From: Pseudomonas sp. sp1636
GTDB lineage: Bacteria > Pseudomonadota > Gammaproteobacteria > Pseudomonadales > Pseudomonadaceae
Assembly (NCBI RefSeq): GCF_030376615.1
Contig: NZ_JARRAB010000013.1
Location: 62,001-126,000 of the forward strand
Direction: 5' to 3'
DNA: 64,000 nucleotides
A model generated the notes under the pieces. That model made no database searches. It was given only the letters and a program-made list of their open reading frames with translations, and was not told the DNA's origin. The translations under genes and the position numbers were made by a program. This document shows, in pieces, positions 17,258-25,808 of this stretch; the stretch's first letter is position 1, and the number at the start of each line of letters is the position of its first letter.

Positions 17258-17929
17258 TCAATGATTGACCGTGTACGCCAGCATCATCGACAACTGGCAC
17301 AGCGGCCGACCGCTCTGCGCCTGCCACTGATTGAACGCCGCCTGCACCGCGGCGCGGTCTTTCAGGCTGGTCGGCACCTTGTCGACGATGCCCTGCGCCT
17401 TGAGCGCGGCGACCATGTCATCGCTGGGAATAAAGGTGTCCTTGCCGACCATGCGCAGGAAACGCGGTGCGGACAAACCGCCCAGCTGGCTGCCGTGCTT
17501 GGCCAGGTATGTCCATAAGCCGACGATATCGTTCACTGGCCAGTCGGCGATGAACGCGCCGAAGCTGCCGTGGGCACGGGTTATATCCAGCACCAGCTGG
17601 GCATTGCGCGGCACGCTCTTGAGCTTGCCCAGATGGCGGATGATGCGCGCATCCTGCATCAGGTTTTCCAGGTGCTCGGCGCTCATCAGCACGACTTTTT
17701 CCGGATCGAAAGCGAAAAACACCTGCTCGAACGCCGGCCACTTGGCGTCGACCAGGCTGTGCTTGAGGCCGGCGCGGAAGACCCGCAGGCTGATGGTGGA
17801 GAGATAACGGTCATCGCTCAACGCGCGCAACTCGGCAGCGCTGCGCGGTTGCGGCAAGTGCGCTTCCAGCGCCGCAACCGAGCCGAAGCGGTTCAGACAG
17901 TATTCGTTCAGCCATTGGTAGTCGCGCAT
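17258..17929 (-). CDS. DNA-3-methyladenine glycosylase I (Tag)-like protein with altered active site
   Basis: 223 residues with the fold signature of the Tag family: AFDPEKVVLMSAEHLENLMQ followed by DARIIRHLGKLKSV, which aligns with E. coli Tag around FDPVKVAAM and DAGIIRHRGKI. Tag excises 3-methyladenine. Here the E. coli segment holding the base-recognition Glu and Trp (LEGQQAGLSW) is replaced by SLRVFRAGLKHS, and the N- and C-terminal Cys/His zinc-snap residues are not evident. It may recognise a different base or be non-catalytic. It lies between the sirtuin and ttcA, all on the minus strand. Confidence 0.75.
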   Translation of the reverse strand: MRDYQWLNEYCLNRFGSVAALEAHLPQPRSAAELRALSDDRYLSTISLRVFRAGLKHSLVDAKWPAFEQVFFAFDPEKVVLMSAEHLENLMQDARIIRHLGKLKSVPRNAQLVLDITRAHGSFGAFIADWPVNDIVGLWTYLAKHGSQLGGLSAPRFLRMVGKDTFIPSDDMVAALKAQGIVDKVPTSLKDRAAVQAAFNQWQAQSGRPLCQLSMMLAYTVNH

Positions 17930-17970
17930 CGTCTCTCGCCTTTGCTCGTCGCTGGCAGCCTGGCGCGGCC

Positions 17971-18795
17971 CTACAGGTTCATCACATTGACGAAGCGCGA
18001 GGCGGCGCTGTCGTCAATCTTGAGGTTCTTGAAGTCGAACAGGTTGCGGTCGGCCAGTTGCGAGGGCACCACATTCTGCAAGGCGCGGAACATGATCTCG
18101 GTACGCCCCGGCGACTTGCGTTCCCATTCATGCAGCATCTCCTTGACCACCTGGCGCTGCAGGTTCTCCTGCGAGCCGCAGAGGTTGCACGGAATGATCG
18201 GGAAGTCCTTGAGCCTGCTGTAGGCCTCGATATCGTTTTCGCCGCAGTAGGCCAACGGGCGGATCACCACGTTGCGCCCATCGTCGGCGCGCAGTTTCGG
18301 CGGCATGGCCTTGAGGGTGCCGCCGTAGAACATGTTGAGGAAGAACGTTTCCAGGATGTCGTCGCGATGATGCCCCAGGGCCATCTTGGTCGCGCCTATT
18401 TCGTCGGCGAAGGTATACAGGGTGCCACGGCGCAGACGGGAGCACAGCGAACAGGTGGTCTTGCCTTCCGGGATTATCTCCTTGACCACCGAATAGGTGT
18501 CTTTTTCGACGATGTGGTACGGCACACCGATGGACTTCAGGTAATCCGGCAACACATGTTCGGGGAAACCTGGCTGTTTCTGATCCATATTTACCGCGAC
18601 TATCTCGAACTTGATCGGCGCGACCTTCTGCATATGCAGCAGCACGTCGAGCATGGTGTAGCTGTCCTTGCCCCCGGACAGGCAGACCATGACCTTGTCG
18701 CCGTCCTCGATCATGTTGAAGTCGGCAATGGCTTCGCCGGCCTGACGGCGCAGGCGTTTTTGCAGTTTGTTCTGATTGACCGAGAGACTACCCAT
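17971..18795 (-). CDS. ttcA: tRNA 2-thiocytidine synthetase TtcA
   Basis: An ATP-dependent Fe-S enzyme that thiolates C32 of certain tRNAs. 274 residues. The PP-loop reads [13 protein letters not shown] at about 38-50. The paired cysteines C114/C117 (TCSLCSRL) and C202/C205 (PCNLCGSQ) are the conserved CXXC motifs; three cysteines bind the [4Fe-4S] cluster in characterised TtcA. The ATP-binding and tRNA-binding part [13 protein letters not shown] is intact and the length is normal. The upstream region ends at the MITE starting at 18880. Confidence 0.96.
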   Translation of the reverse strand: MGSLSVNQNKLQKRLRRQAGEAIADFNMIEDGDKVMVCLSGGKDSYTMLDVLLHMQKVAPIKFEIVAVNMDQKQPGFPEHVLPDYLKSIGVPYHIVEKDTYSVVKEIIPEGKTTCSLCSRLRRGTLYTFADEIGATKMALGHHRDDILETFFLNMFYGGTLKAMPPKLRADDGRNVVIRPLAYCGENDIEAYSRLKDFPIIPCNLCGSQENLQRQVVKEMLHEWERKSPGRTEIMFRALQNVVPSQLADRNLFDFKNLKIDDSAASRFVNVMNL

Positions 18796-18879
18796 GGTGC
18801 GCTGGAATCCGGAGGCTTACTAAAGTGCGGCATTTTACCTAGAAAGCGCGGCGCGCCCCACCCCAATCACGCTGAATGT

Positions 18880-19147
18880 TAGGGTCTGTTGCCGTTTCAT
18901 CGCGACCGCGCCGGAGCCTGTTTTAGCGCGAGGCAAGGCACGAGACGCGAAGTTTGGTTGTTCCAAATGAGTGTCGAGAAACGCAGCATCGCGCTAAAAC
19001 AGGCCCGGCCCTGCGGGTTGCGCGGAAAATCTCGCCATGCGTTGTTGTAGGACTTGGCAAGGGAACAACCATTACCGGCGTCCTACGCCTAGCCTGGCGA
19101 GATTTTTCGCGGCAACGCGGCTTGCGCTGAAACGGCAACAGACCCTA
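18880..19147. mobile_element. MITE with perfect 20-bp terminal inverted repeats and two internal hairpins
   Basis: The left end 18880-18899 (begins TAGGGTCTGTTGCC) is the exact reverse complement of the right end 19128-19147 (ends GGCAACAGACCCTA). The outer TA on each side suggests a TA target, as with IS630/Tc1-mariner transposases. Inside are two further inverted repeats: GCCTGTTTTAGCGCGA near 18916 with TCGCGCTAAAACAGGC near 18989, and CGCGGAAAATCTCGCCA near 19021 with TGGCGAGATTTTTCGCG near 19095. A transcript could fold as a three-armed structure. No transposase is encoded. Confidence 0.85.
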
Positions 19148-19157
19148 GGCTCGGTTA

Positions 19158-19754
19158 ATGAACGACGAACTCGACCCCGCTGCCGATCTGGCCGAACACC
19201 TGTACCAGTTGCTGCAGGACGCCCCTGCCGGGATTGGCGAATACCAGTTGATCCAGCAGTTGAAAGATCGCCACTGCACGCACATCCCCCATCTGCCGTT
19301 GACCGACAACCTGGTGCTGTTTCGCACCCACTTCCTGGTATTCAACGCCCTGTACCGGCTGCGCGAACGGTTATGCAGCGAGCAACTCGGCTTTGTCCAG
19401 ATCAGCCCGCTGCACATCCAGCTGCTGCCTTACCAGGCCGGTAGTGCCGAACTGAGCGAACACGACCCGCTACGCGACTATTACCTGGATCTCAGCCAGT
19501 TGAGCGACACCGACGAACAGGCTGTGGAGAAGCTGCTGGCCAGTTTCTGGACACGCATGCAAGGCGGCGAGGAAAAGCGCGCAGCACTGGAGCTGTTTGA
19601 ACTGAGCGAAAGCCAGCAACCCCTCAATCTCGGGCTTATCAAGTATCGCTACCGGCAACTGGTCAGCCAGCACCATCCGGATCGCGGCGGCAGCACTGCG
19701 CGCCTGCAATCGATCAATAAAGCCATGGAAATTCTAGAACGCTATTACGACTGA
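19158..19754 (+). CDS. DnaJ-related co-chaperone-like protein
   Basis: 198 residues. The C-terminal ~60 residues form a J domain with the HPD tripeptide in SQHHPDRGGS, preceded by LIKYRYRQLV and followed by LQSINKAMEIL. The N-terminal part (EHLYQLLQDAPAGIGEYQLIQQL) matches the DNAJ-related family found upstream of J domains in gammaproteobacteria. It likely stimulates a DnaK ATPase in the cytoplasm. The start lies 11 bp downstream of the MITE, so the element supplies or disrupts the promoter and 5' leader of this gene. Confidence 0.85.
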   Translation: MNDELDPAADLAEHLYQLLQDAPAGIGEYQLIQQLKDRHCTHIPHLPLTDNLVLFRTHFLVFNALYRLRERLCSEQLGFVQISPLHIQLLPYQAGSAELSEHDPLRDYYLDLSQLSDTDEQAVEKLLASFWTRMQGGEEKRAALELFELSESQQPLNLGLIKYRYRQLVSQHHPDRGGSTARLQSINKAMEILERYYD

Positions 19755-19920
19755 TATTCAGATACCCATTTGCTCTAAAACCAGCCCCTTCATCAACCCC
19801 GGCCTCCGCCTATACTGCGACATATGGTCGCATAGGTTCGGCTTAATACCCGGTAGCGCTGCATACGTGCGCCGGGCACTTCGCTGGGGGGCGATCACAT
19901 AACAAGAGGAGGTGTCTGGC

Positions 19921-20520
19921 ATGATCCATCACGTTTGGGGGCTCTTCACCCATCCCGATCAGGAATGGCAAGAAATTCGTGGCGAAGAAGAAACCATCAG
20001 CCACATGTACCTCACCCACATCCTGGTGCTCGCTGCAGTTCCGGCGGTTTCGGCCTTTCTCGGTACCACCCAGGTTGGCTGGTCCATCGGTGATCAGGCA
20101 CCGGTAATGCTGACCCAAGCCAGCGCATTGCAAATGACCATCATGACCTACCTGGCGATGCTCGCCGGTGTTGCGGTGATGGGCGCCTTCATTCACTGGA
20201 TGGCACGCACCTATGACGCCAGCCCCAACCTGACCCAATGCATCGTATTCGCCGCTTATACCGCGACGCCCTTGTTCGTCGCTGGCCTGGCGGCACTCTA
20301 TCCAAATATGTGGCTGGCCATGGTGGTGGGAACGCTGGCCATCAGTTACACCGTCTACCTGCTCTATGTGGGCATACCCACCTTCATGAACATCCCCGAA
20401 GATGAGGGTTTCATGTTCTCCAGCTCGGTGCTGGCGGTTGGCCTGGTGGTGCTGGTGGCGATGATCGCCAGCTCGGTGATTCTCTGGGGGCTTGGGGTAG
20501 GCCCGGTGTATACCAGCTAA
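19921..20520 (+). CDS. Yip1-family membrane protein
   Basis: 199 residues with five hydrophobic segments (about 30-50, 72-95, 108-130, 135-155, 170-195). The N-terminus VWGLFTHPDQEWQEIRGEEE is typical of bacterial Yip1-domain proteins, whose role is undefined. Start ATG 19921 is chosen because GAGGAGG lies 8 bp upstream; an in-frame GTG three codons earlier would place that ribosome site too close. A strong terminator follows 24 bp after the stop. Confidence 0.82.
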   Translation: MIHHVWGLFTHPDQEWQEIRGEEETISHMYLTHILVLAAVPAVSAFLGTTQVGWSIGDQAPVMLTQASALQMTIMTYLAMLAGVAVMGAFIHWMARTYDASPNLTQCIVFAAYTATPLFVAGLAALYPNMWLAMVVGTLAISYTVYLLYVGIPTFMNIPEDEGFMFSSSVLAVGLVVLVAMIASSVILWGLGVGPVYTS

Positions 20521-20543
20521 AACATGGCGCGCGCGCAGACAGT

Positions 20544-20575
20544 ACGGAACCACCTTGCGGTGGTTCCGTCGTTTT
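20544..20575 (+). terminator. Rho-independent terminator after the Yip1-family gene
   Basis: A perfect 11-bp stem ACGGAACCACC / GGTGGTTCCGT with loop TTGC, followed by CGTTTT. Confidence 0.92.
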
Positions 20576-20634
20576 AGGGCTGCCGTAGCGGCTCGGCTTA
20601 GGCATAATCGCGCCGTCATCCTCAGGCCGCGCCC

Positions 20635-21129
20635 ATGCCCGAACACATCCTCGCCCGCGTCGAAACCTGTTACCAGCAGGCCGAAGCTTTTTTCAAACAG
20701 CGTTTTGCCCGTGCCGAGGTGAGTTTCAAACTGCGCGGGCAAAAAGCCGGGGTGGCGCACCTGACGGAAAACAAGCTGCGCTTCAACCCGCAGTTGTATC
20801 GGGAAAACCGCGAAGACTTCCTCAAGCAGACGGTGGCCCACGAAGTGGCGCACCTGATCGCCCACCAACTGTTTGGCCTGACGATCCAGCCGCATGGCGA
20901 GGAATGGCAACTGATCATGCGCGGCGTCTACGAACTGCCGCCAAACCGCTGCCATAGCTATGACGTCAAACGCCGCCAGGTCAGCCGCTTCATTTACCGC
21001 TGCAGCTGCCCTCAGGGCGACTTCCCCTTCTCCGCCCAACGCCATGCCCTGGTCGGCAAAGGCCGGCGCTACTTCTGCCGGCGCTGCAAGGTGATCCTGA
21101 GCTTTACCGGCGAACAGCGGCTGGAGTGA
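20635..21129 (+). CDS. sprT: SprT-family zinc metallopeptidase-like protein
   Basis: 164 residues. The zincin motif HEVAH is at 69-73 (QTVAHEVAHLIAHQLFG) and the family motif LTENKLRFNPQLY precedes it. The C-terminal zinc-ribbon cysteines are YRCSCPQG and FCRRCKV. SprT resembles the protease domain of eukaryotic Spartan, which removes DNA-protein crosslinks; the bacterial role is not settled. Length is normal and the start agrees with the family. It stands alone between the terminator and the sigma-54 control region. Confidence 0.92.
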   Translation: MPEHILARVETCYQQAEAFFKQRFARAEVSFKLRGQKAGVAHLTENKLRFNPQLYRENREDFLKQTVAHEVAHLIAHQLFGLTIQPHGEEWQLIMRGVYELPPNRCHSYDVKRRQVSRFIYRCSCPQGDFPFSAQRHALVGKGRRYFCRRCKVILSFTGEQRLE

Positions 21130-21245
21130 ACGACTCTTTCTCCGGAAAATCGATCACCAACGGCAAGCCATCACTTTAAGCAAACCTCGCCCCAGAGCTG
21201 GGCTCAGCTCACCTGCACGGCGTACTCCGGCCCCCTTACAGATGT

Positions 21246-21296
21246 TTTACAACTGTAAAGAGTCTCGCGTTACAGGTGCATTACGACGCCCTGTAA
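21246..21296. promoter_or_regulatory. Upstream activator sites (TTTACA-AC-TGTAAA and TTACAGG-N13-CCTGTAA)
   Basis: Palindrome TTTACAACTGTAAA at 21246-21259 and dyad TTACAGG (21270-21276)/CCTGTAA (21290-21296). The core TTACAACTGTAA differs at one base from the perfect palindrome at 30870-30881 beside the activator gene. Position 65-115 bp upstream of a sigma-54 promoter fits enhancer-binding protein sites. The 21130-21481 gap otherwise contains only AT-rich sequence (about 21310-21350) that could bend. Confidence 0.75.
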
Positions 21297-21358
21297 GAGC
21301 GCCGCCAAACACCTTATAAAATTCTTAATAAACAACATCTTATGCACGAATAAGAGCA

Positions 21359-21375
21359 TTGGCACGCAAGCTGCT
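21359..21375 (+). promoter_or_regulatory. Sigma-54 promoter of the E1/GMC operon
   Basis: TTGGCACGCAAGCTGCT matches TGGCACG-N4-TTGCW with GG at 21361-21362 and GC at 21373-21374, exactly 10 bp between. It predicts a start near 21386, about 96 bases before the first gene. Confidence 0.88.
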
Positions 21376-21481
21376 CAAGGGTTATCGAGAGAGAAAAACA
21401 GTCCTCTCGACCAATAACAATGAGCGCCGGCCACGTCTGTCCCACCAGCAGGATGTGCCGGCAACAGCCTGGAGCACTGCC

Positions 21482-22000
21482 ATGCATGACTCTCCCAGCC
21501 CTCACACCGGCTTCACGCGCCGGCGCTTCATGTCCCTTTCCGGCCAGTCCCTGCTCGCCCTCGGCGCCACGGCCGTGGCCGCGCAACTGATCCCGGTCAC
21601 CCTGCTCGCCGATGAGGCACTGCCCGCCCTGCCCCAGGGCCTGCTGCGCATGGGCCGCGACATCTACCCGCATGACCGCCTGAACGATCTGCACTACGCC
21701 AAGCCACTGGCCGAACTGGTGGCCAAACAACCCGAGCTGATCGCCGACGGTCTGCGCGAGCTGCAGGCCAGCGCCGAGCGGCGTCACGGCCAGCCCTTCG
21801 AAGGCCTCAACACGGAAATCGATCGGGTCGCCCTGCTGCGCGAGATCGAAACCGGGCCGTTCTTTCGTGCCGTGCGCAACGCCCTGATGTTCGGCCTCTA
21901 CGACAACCCGGCGCTGTTCCCGCTGTTCGGCTACGAAGGCTCCTCGGTGGAGAAAGGCGGCTACCTGGCGCGCGGTTACAACGACCTCGACTGGCTCTGA
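21482..22000 (+). CDS. Tat-exported small subunit, gluconate dehydrogenase subunit 3-like
   Basis: 172 residues. The N-terminus has a twin-arginine signal, TRRRFMSLSGQSLLALGATAVAA. The mature part (HYAKPLAELVAKQPELIADG, FFRAVRNALMFGLYDNPALFPLFGYEGSS) resembles the small subunit that accompanies GMC-type flavoprotein dehydrogenases such as gluconate 2-dehydrogenase. It probably carries the folded flavoprotein encoded next to it into the periplasm, since that partner has no signal of its own. The start ATG 21482 follows GGAG. First gene of the sigma-54 operon. Confidence 0.78.
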   Translation: MHDSPSPHTGFTRRRFMSLSGQSLLALGATAVAAQLIPVTLLADEALPALPQGLLRMGRDIYPHDRLNDLHYAKPLAELVAKQPELIADGLRELQASAERRHGQPFEGLNTEIDRVALLREIETGPFFRAVRNALMFGLYDNPALFPLFGYEGSSVEKGGYLARGYNDLDWL

Positions 22001-22054
22001 CCCACGCCTGACCAATCGCAGCTCATCCAATTCCAACAACGAGGGGAACACCCC

Positions 22055-23635
22055 ATGGCAGCGAAATTCGCACAAGACGACGGCGACGTCGTGGTCATCA
22101 TCGGCTCCGGTGCCGGCGGCGGCACCCTGGCCCACGCCCTGGCCAAGCAGGGCATCCGCAGCGTGGTGCTGGAAGCCGGCAAGCGCTTCGAAATGGCCGA
22201 CATCGAGAACGATGAATGGGCGATGTTCAACAAGATTTCCTGGCTCGACAAACGCATTGCCACCGGCGGCTGGGACATCGCGCAGAACCATCCCAACCTG
22301 CCGGCCTGGATCGTCAAGGCAGTCGGCGGCAGCACCGTGCACTGGGCCGGCGTGGCCCTGCGCTTTCGCGATTTCGAGTTCCGCATGCGCACGGAAAATG
22401 GCGAGATCAAGGGCGCCAACCTGCTCGACTGGCCGCTCGGCTACGAGGAGCTGGAACCCTGGTACGTCAAGGCCGAGCGGCATATGGGCGTGACCGGCCC
22501 CAGCACCGGCATGCCCTATCACCAGTGGCACAACTCCTTCAAGGTGCTGGCCGAGGGCGCCAAACGGGTCGGCTACCAGGAAATCCAATCCGGCCCCATG
22601 GCGATCAACACCCAGGCCTACGACGGCCGGCCGGGCTGCCAGCAGATCGGTTTCTGCATGCAGGGCTGCCGCATCGGGGCCAAGTGGTCGACCCTCTACA
22701 CCGACATTCCGCGCGCCGAAGCCACCGGCCACTGCGAGGTACGCCCGCAGTCCATGGTTCTGCGCATCGAGCATGACGCCCGCGGCAAAGTCAATGCGGT
22801 GGTCTACGCCGACGCCCAGGGCCGCCAGCAGCGGCAGAAGGCGCGCGTGGTGTGCGTGGCCGGCAACTCCATCGAGTCGCCACGCCTGCTGCTCAATTCC
22901 GAGTCCTCGACCTTCAAGGACGGCCTGGCCAACTCCTCCGGCCAGGTCGGGCGCAATTACATGACCCACACCACCGCCGGCATCTACGCCACCCTGCCCA
23001 AGCCGGTGCACATGTACCGCGGCACCACCTGCGCCGGGGTGATCTCCGACGAGTCGTACAACGACCCCGCGCGCGGCTTCATCGGCGGTTACCGCCTGGA
23101 GGTGCTGTCGCTCGGCCTGCCGTTCATGTCCGCTTTTCTCGACCCGACGCCACAGGGCTGGGGTCGCGCCTTCGCCTCGAAGATGGAGCGCTACGACCAC
23201 ATGTCCGGGGTCTGGCTGTGTGGCGAGGATCTGCCCATGGAGGGCAACCGCATCACCCTGCACGCCAGCGAGAAGGACCAGTACGGCCTGCCGGTACCGG
23301 TGGTGAACAAGGACGACCATGCCTTCGACGTCGCCATGCGCGAGCACGGCATCGAGCAGACCCGCAAGTGCTACGAGGCGGTCGGCGCCACCGAAGTGAT
23401 CCGCCTGCCGTCCTACCCGGCCAGCCACAACATGGGCACCAACCGCATGAGCGCCAAGGCCGCCGACGGGGTGGTCAACAAGTGGGGGCAGAGCCACGAC
23501 ATCCCCAACCTGTTCGTCTCCGATGGCAGCCAGTTCACCACCAGCGGCGGCCAGAACCCGACCCTGACCATCGTCGCCCTGGCCCTGCGCCAGGCCGAGT
23601 ACATCGGCACGCAGCTCAGCCAGCGTGCCCTCTGA
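22055..23635 (+). CDS. GMC-family FAD-dependent oxidoreductase (membrane-type large subunit)
   Basis: 526 residues. The FAD-binding motif VVVIIGSGAGGGTLAHALA is near the N-terminus. The family segment AVGGSTVHWAGVALRF, a mid-protein cysteine pair (GFCMQGCRIGAKW) and the C-terminal motif GTNRMS with DGSQFTTSGGQNPTLTI place it with gluconate/alcohol dehydrogenase-type GMC flavoproteins. It probably oxidises an alcohol in the periplasm with electrons passed to the respiratory chain; no haem subunit is encoded nearby, so the acceptor is unknown. Good ribosome site AACGAGGGG. It pairs with the Tat small subunit upstream. Confidence 0.88.
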   Translation: MAAKFAQDDGDVVVIIGSGAGGGTLAHALAKQGIRSVVLEAGKRFEMADIENDEWAMFNKISWLDKRIATGGWDIAQNHPNLPAWIVKAVGGSTVHWAGVALRFRDFEFRMRTENGEIKGANLLDWPLGYEELEPWYVKAERHMGVTGPSTGMPYHQWHNSFKVLAEGAKRVGYQEIQSGPMAINTQAYDGRPGCQQIGFCMQGCRIGAKWSTLYTDIPRAEATGHCEVRPQSMVLRIEHDARGKVNAVVYADAQGRQQRQKARVVCVAGNSIESPRLLLNSESSTFKDGLANSSGQVGRNYMTHTTAGIYATLPKPVHMYRGTTCAGVISDESYNDPARGFIGGYRLEVLSLGLPFMSAFLDPTPQGWGRAFASKMERYDHMSGVWLCGEDLPMEGNRITLHASEKDQYGLPVPVVNKDDHAFDVAMREHGIEQTRKCYEAVGATEVIRLPSYPASHNMGTNRMSAKAADGVVNKWGQSHDIPNLFVSDGSQFTTSGGQNPTLTIVALALRQAEYIGTQLSQRAL

Positions 23636-23657
23636 CAGAAACAATGGAGCCCAGCAC

Positions 23658-24647
23658 ATGACCGTACCAAGCAACGCACAGCGCCTCTGGATGTTCGAGC
23701 AGATGCTCGTCAGCCGCTACCTGGAGGAGTCCATCGAGCGCATCTATATGGAAGGTAAGACCCCGGTATTCAACATGGCCAACGGGCCGATTCCCGGCGA
23801 AATGCACCTGTCCAACGGCCAGGAGCCCTGCGCCGTCGGCGTCTGCGCGCACCTGAATGCCGAGGACATCGTCACCGCCACCCACCGCCCGCACCACATC
23901 GCCGTGGCCAAGGGTGTGCATCTCAATGAGATGGTCGCGGAAATCTTCGGCAAGAAGACCGGCCTGTCCGGCGGCCGCGGCGGCCATATGCACCTGTTCG
24001 ATGCCCGGGTGAACTTCTCCTGCTCGGGGATCATCGCCGAAGGCATGGGTCCGGCCGTGGGCGCGGCGCTGTCGCGCCAGCTGCAGGACAAGCCGGGCGT
24101 GGCGGTGGCCTTTATCGGCGAGGGCGCGGCCAACCAGGGCGCCTTCCACGAGACGCTGAACCTCGCCGCCCTGTGGAAGCTGCCGGTGGTGTTCGTCATC
24201 GAGGACAACGCCTGGGGCATCTCGGTGGCCAAGCAGGCCTCCACCGCGATCGAGCGTAACTACCTGCGCGCGGCGGCCTACGGCATGCCTGGGGTGTTCG
24301 TCCCCGGCAACGACGCCGACGCCATCTTCGCCGCTGCGTCTGCTGCCATCGAGCGCGCCCGCGCCGGTGGCGGGCCGAGCCTGATCGAGATCGAGACCTC
24401 GCGCCTGGCCGGCCACTTCATGGGCGACGGCGAGCAGTACCGCCCGGCCGGCGAGAAGGAAGCGCTGCAGGCCAAGGATCCGATTCCCGCCTACCGCCAG
24501 CGCCTGCTCGAGCTGGGCGTGCTGGACGAGCGCGGCGCCGAGGAGATCGCCGCGCGCGCCCGCGGGCGGGTCGACGAGGCCGTGCTGTTCGCCCGCGAAA
24601 GCCCCTACCCGGCCCCCGAAGAGGCGCTGGAAAAGGTGTTCGTTTGA
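23658..24647 (+). CDS. acoA: TPP-dependent dehydrogenase E1, alpha subunit (acetoin dehydrogenase type)
   Basis: 329 residues. The E1 alpha signature is complete: PGEMHLSNGQE, THRPHHIAVAKG, GGRGGHMHL and the TPP motif GEGAANQGAFHETLNLAALW...EDNAWG. With the beta subunit at 25809 it would decarboxylate or cleave a 2-oxo acid or acyloin and acylate a lipoyl domain. Among E1 enzymes it is closest in style to AcoA, but acoX is absent and a GMC oxidoreductase precedes it, so acetoin is only a candidate substrate. Start ATG 23658 after TGGAGC. Confidence 0.87.
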   Translation: MTVPSNAQRLWMFEQMLVSRYLEESIERIYMEGKTPVFNMANGPIPGEMHLSNGQEPCAVGVCAHLNAEDIVTATHRPHHIAVAKGVHLNEMVAEIFGKKTGLSGGRGGHMHLFDARVNFSCSGIIAEGMGPAVGAALSRQLQDKPGVAVAFIGEGAANQGAFHETLNLAALWKLPVVFVIEDNAWGISVAKQASTAIERNYLRAAAYGMPGVFVPGNDADAIFAAASAAIERARAGGGPSLIEIETSRLAGHFMGDGEQYRPAGEKEALQAKDPIPAYRQRLLELGVLDERGAEEIAARARGRVDEAVLFARESPYPAPEEALEKVFV

Positions 24648-24693
24648 ACGTCGTGTCCGCACGCGCATACCAACAGACAGAAAGGATGTGCTT

Positions 24694-25782
24694 ATGAATC
24701 AGCAAGCCAGTATGACCGCCGCGGTATGGCATGGACGCCGCGACATCCGCCTGGAACAGGTTGCCCTTCCCGGCACGCCGCCACCCGGTTGGGTGCAGAT
24801 CAAGGTGCACTGGTGCGGCATCTGCGGCTCCGACTTGCATGAATACCTGGCCGGGCCGGTGTTTATCCCGATGGACAGCCCGCATCCGCTCACAGGGTTG
24901 CAGGGGCAATGCATCCTCGGCCATGAGTTCAGCGGCGAGATAGTCGCCCTGGGCGAAGGCGTCAGTGACTTTGCCTGCGGCGAGCGGGTGGCGGCCGATG
25001 CCTGCCAGCACTGCGGCCAGTGCCTGTTCTGTCGGCAGGGCCAGTACAACCTGTGCGAGAACCTGGCCTTCACCGGGCTGATGAACAACGGCGCCTTCGC
25101 CGAGTTGGTCAATGTACCGGCCAACCTGCTGTACCGGCTGCCGGAGGGATTCCCCAGCGAAGCCGGGGCGTTGATCGAACCGCTGGCCGTGGGCATGCAT
25201 GCGGTGAAAAAGGCCGGCAGCCTGCGCGACCAGACCGTGGTGGTGGTCGGTGCCGGCACCATCGGCCTGTGCACCATCATGTGCGCCAAGGCCGCGGGCG
25301 CCTCGCGCATCATCGCCCTGGAGATGTCCGCCGCACGCAAGGCCAAGGCCCTGGAAGTCGGCGCCAGCCACGTCATCGATCCCAGCGAGTGCGACGCCGT
25401 CGCCGCCGTGCGCGAACTCAGCGAGGGCTACGGAGCCGCGGTTTCCTTCGAGTGCATCGGTCACAAAGCCACGGCCAAGCTGGCCATCGACGTGATTCGC
25501 AAGGCCGGGCGCTGCGTGATGGTCGGCATCTTCGAGGAGCCCAGCGAGTTCAACTTCTTCGAGATCGTCGCCACCGAGAAACAGGTCATCGGCTCGCTCG
25601 CCTATGCCGGCGAATTCGCCGACGTGATCGAGCTGATCGCCGACGGCCGCATCGATGTCACGCCTTTGATCACCGGGCGGATCGGCCTGCAGCAGATCAT
25701 CGAGCAGGGCTTCGAAGAGCTGGTGAACAACAAGGACCACAACGTCAAGATCATCGTCAGCCCCAGCCCGCTGGCGAGCTGA
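24694..25782 (+). CDS. Zinc-dependent 2,3-butanediol/alcohol dehydrogenase
   Basis: 362 residues, medium-chain dehydrogenase. Catalytic zinc region: HWCGICGSDLHEY and GHEFSGEIVALGEGV. The structural zinc site is the four cysteines of CQHCGQCLFCRQGQYNLC. The NAD-binding Rossmann motif is VVVGAGTIGLCTI. It resembles butanediol dehydrogenases of the Bdh type found in aco operons, interconverting butanediol and acetoin. Start ATG 24694 preferred over GTG 24688 because AAGGATG gives better spacing. It sits between the two E1 subunit genes, an unusual place. Confidence 0.87.
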   Translation: MNQQASMTAAVWHGRRDIRLEQVALPGTPPPGWVQIKVHWCGICGSDLHEYLAGPVFIPMDSPHPLTGLQGQCILGHEFSGEIVALGEGVSDFACGERVAADACQHCGQCLFCRQGQYNLCENLAFTGLMNNGAFAELVNVPANLLYRLPEGFPSEAGALIEPLAVGMHAVKKAGSLRDQTVVVVGAGTIGLCTIMCAKAAGASRIIALEMSAARKAKALEVGASHVIDPSECDAVAAVRELSEGYGAAVSFECIGHKATAKLAIDVIRKAGRCVMVGIFEEPSEFNFFEIVATEKQVIGSLAYAGEFADVIELIADGRIDVTPLITGRIGLQQIIEQGFEELVNNKDHNVKIIVSPSPLAS

Positions 25783-25808
25783 CCGGCCAAGAAATCCAGG
25801 AGACAACC

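Noticed and set aside
21314..23674. 786-codon minus-strand frame opposite the GMC gene
   Set aside because: Shadow of a highly expressed GC-rich gene; the plus strand has complete GMC motifs.
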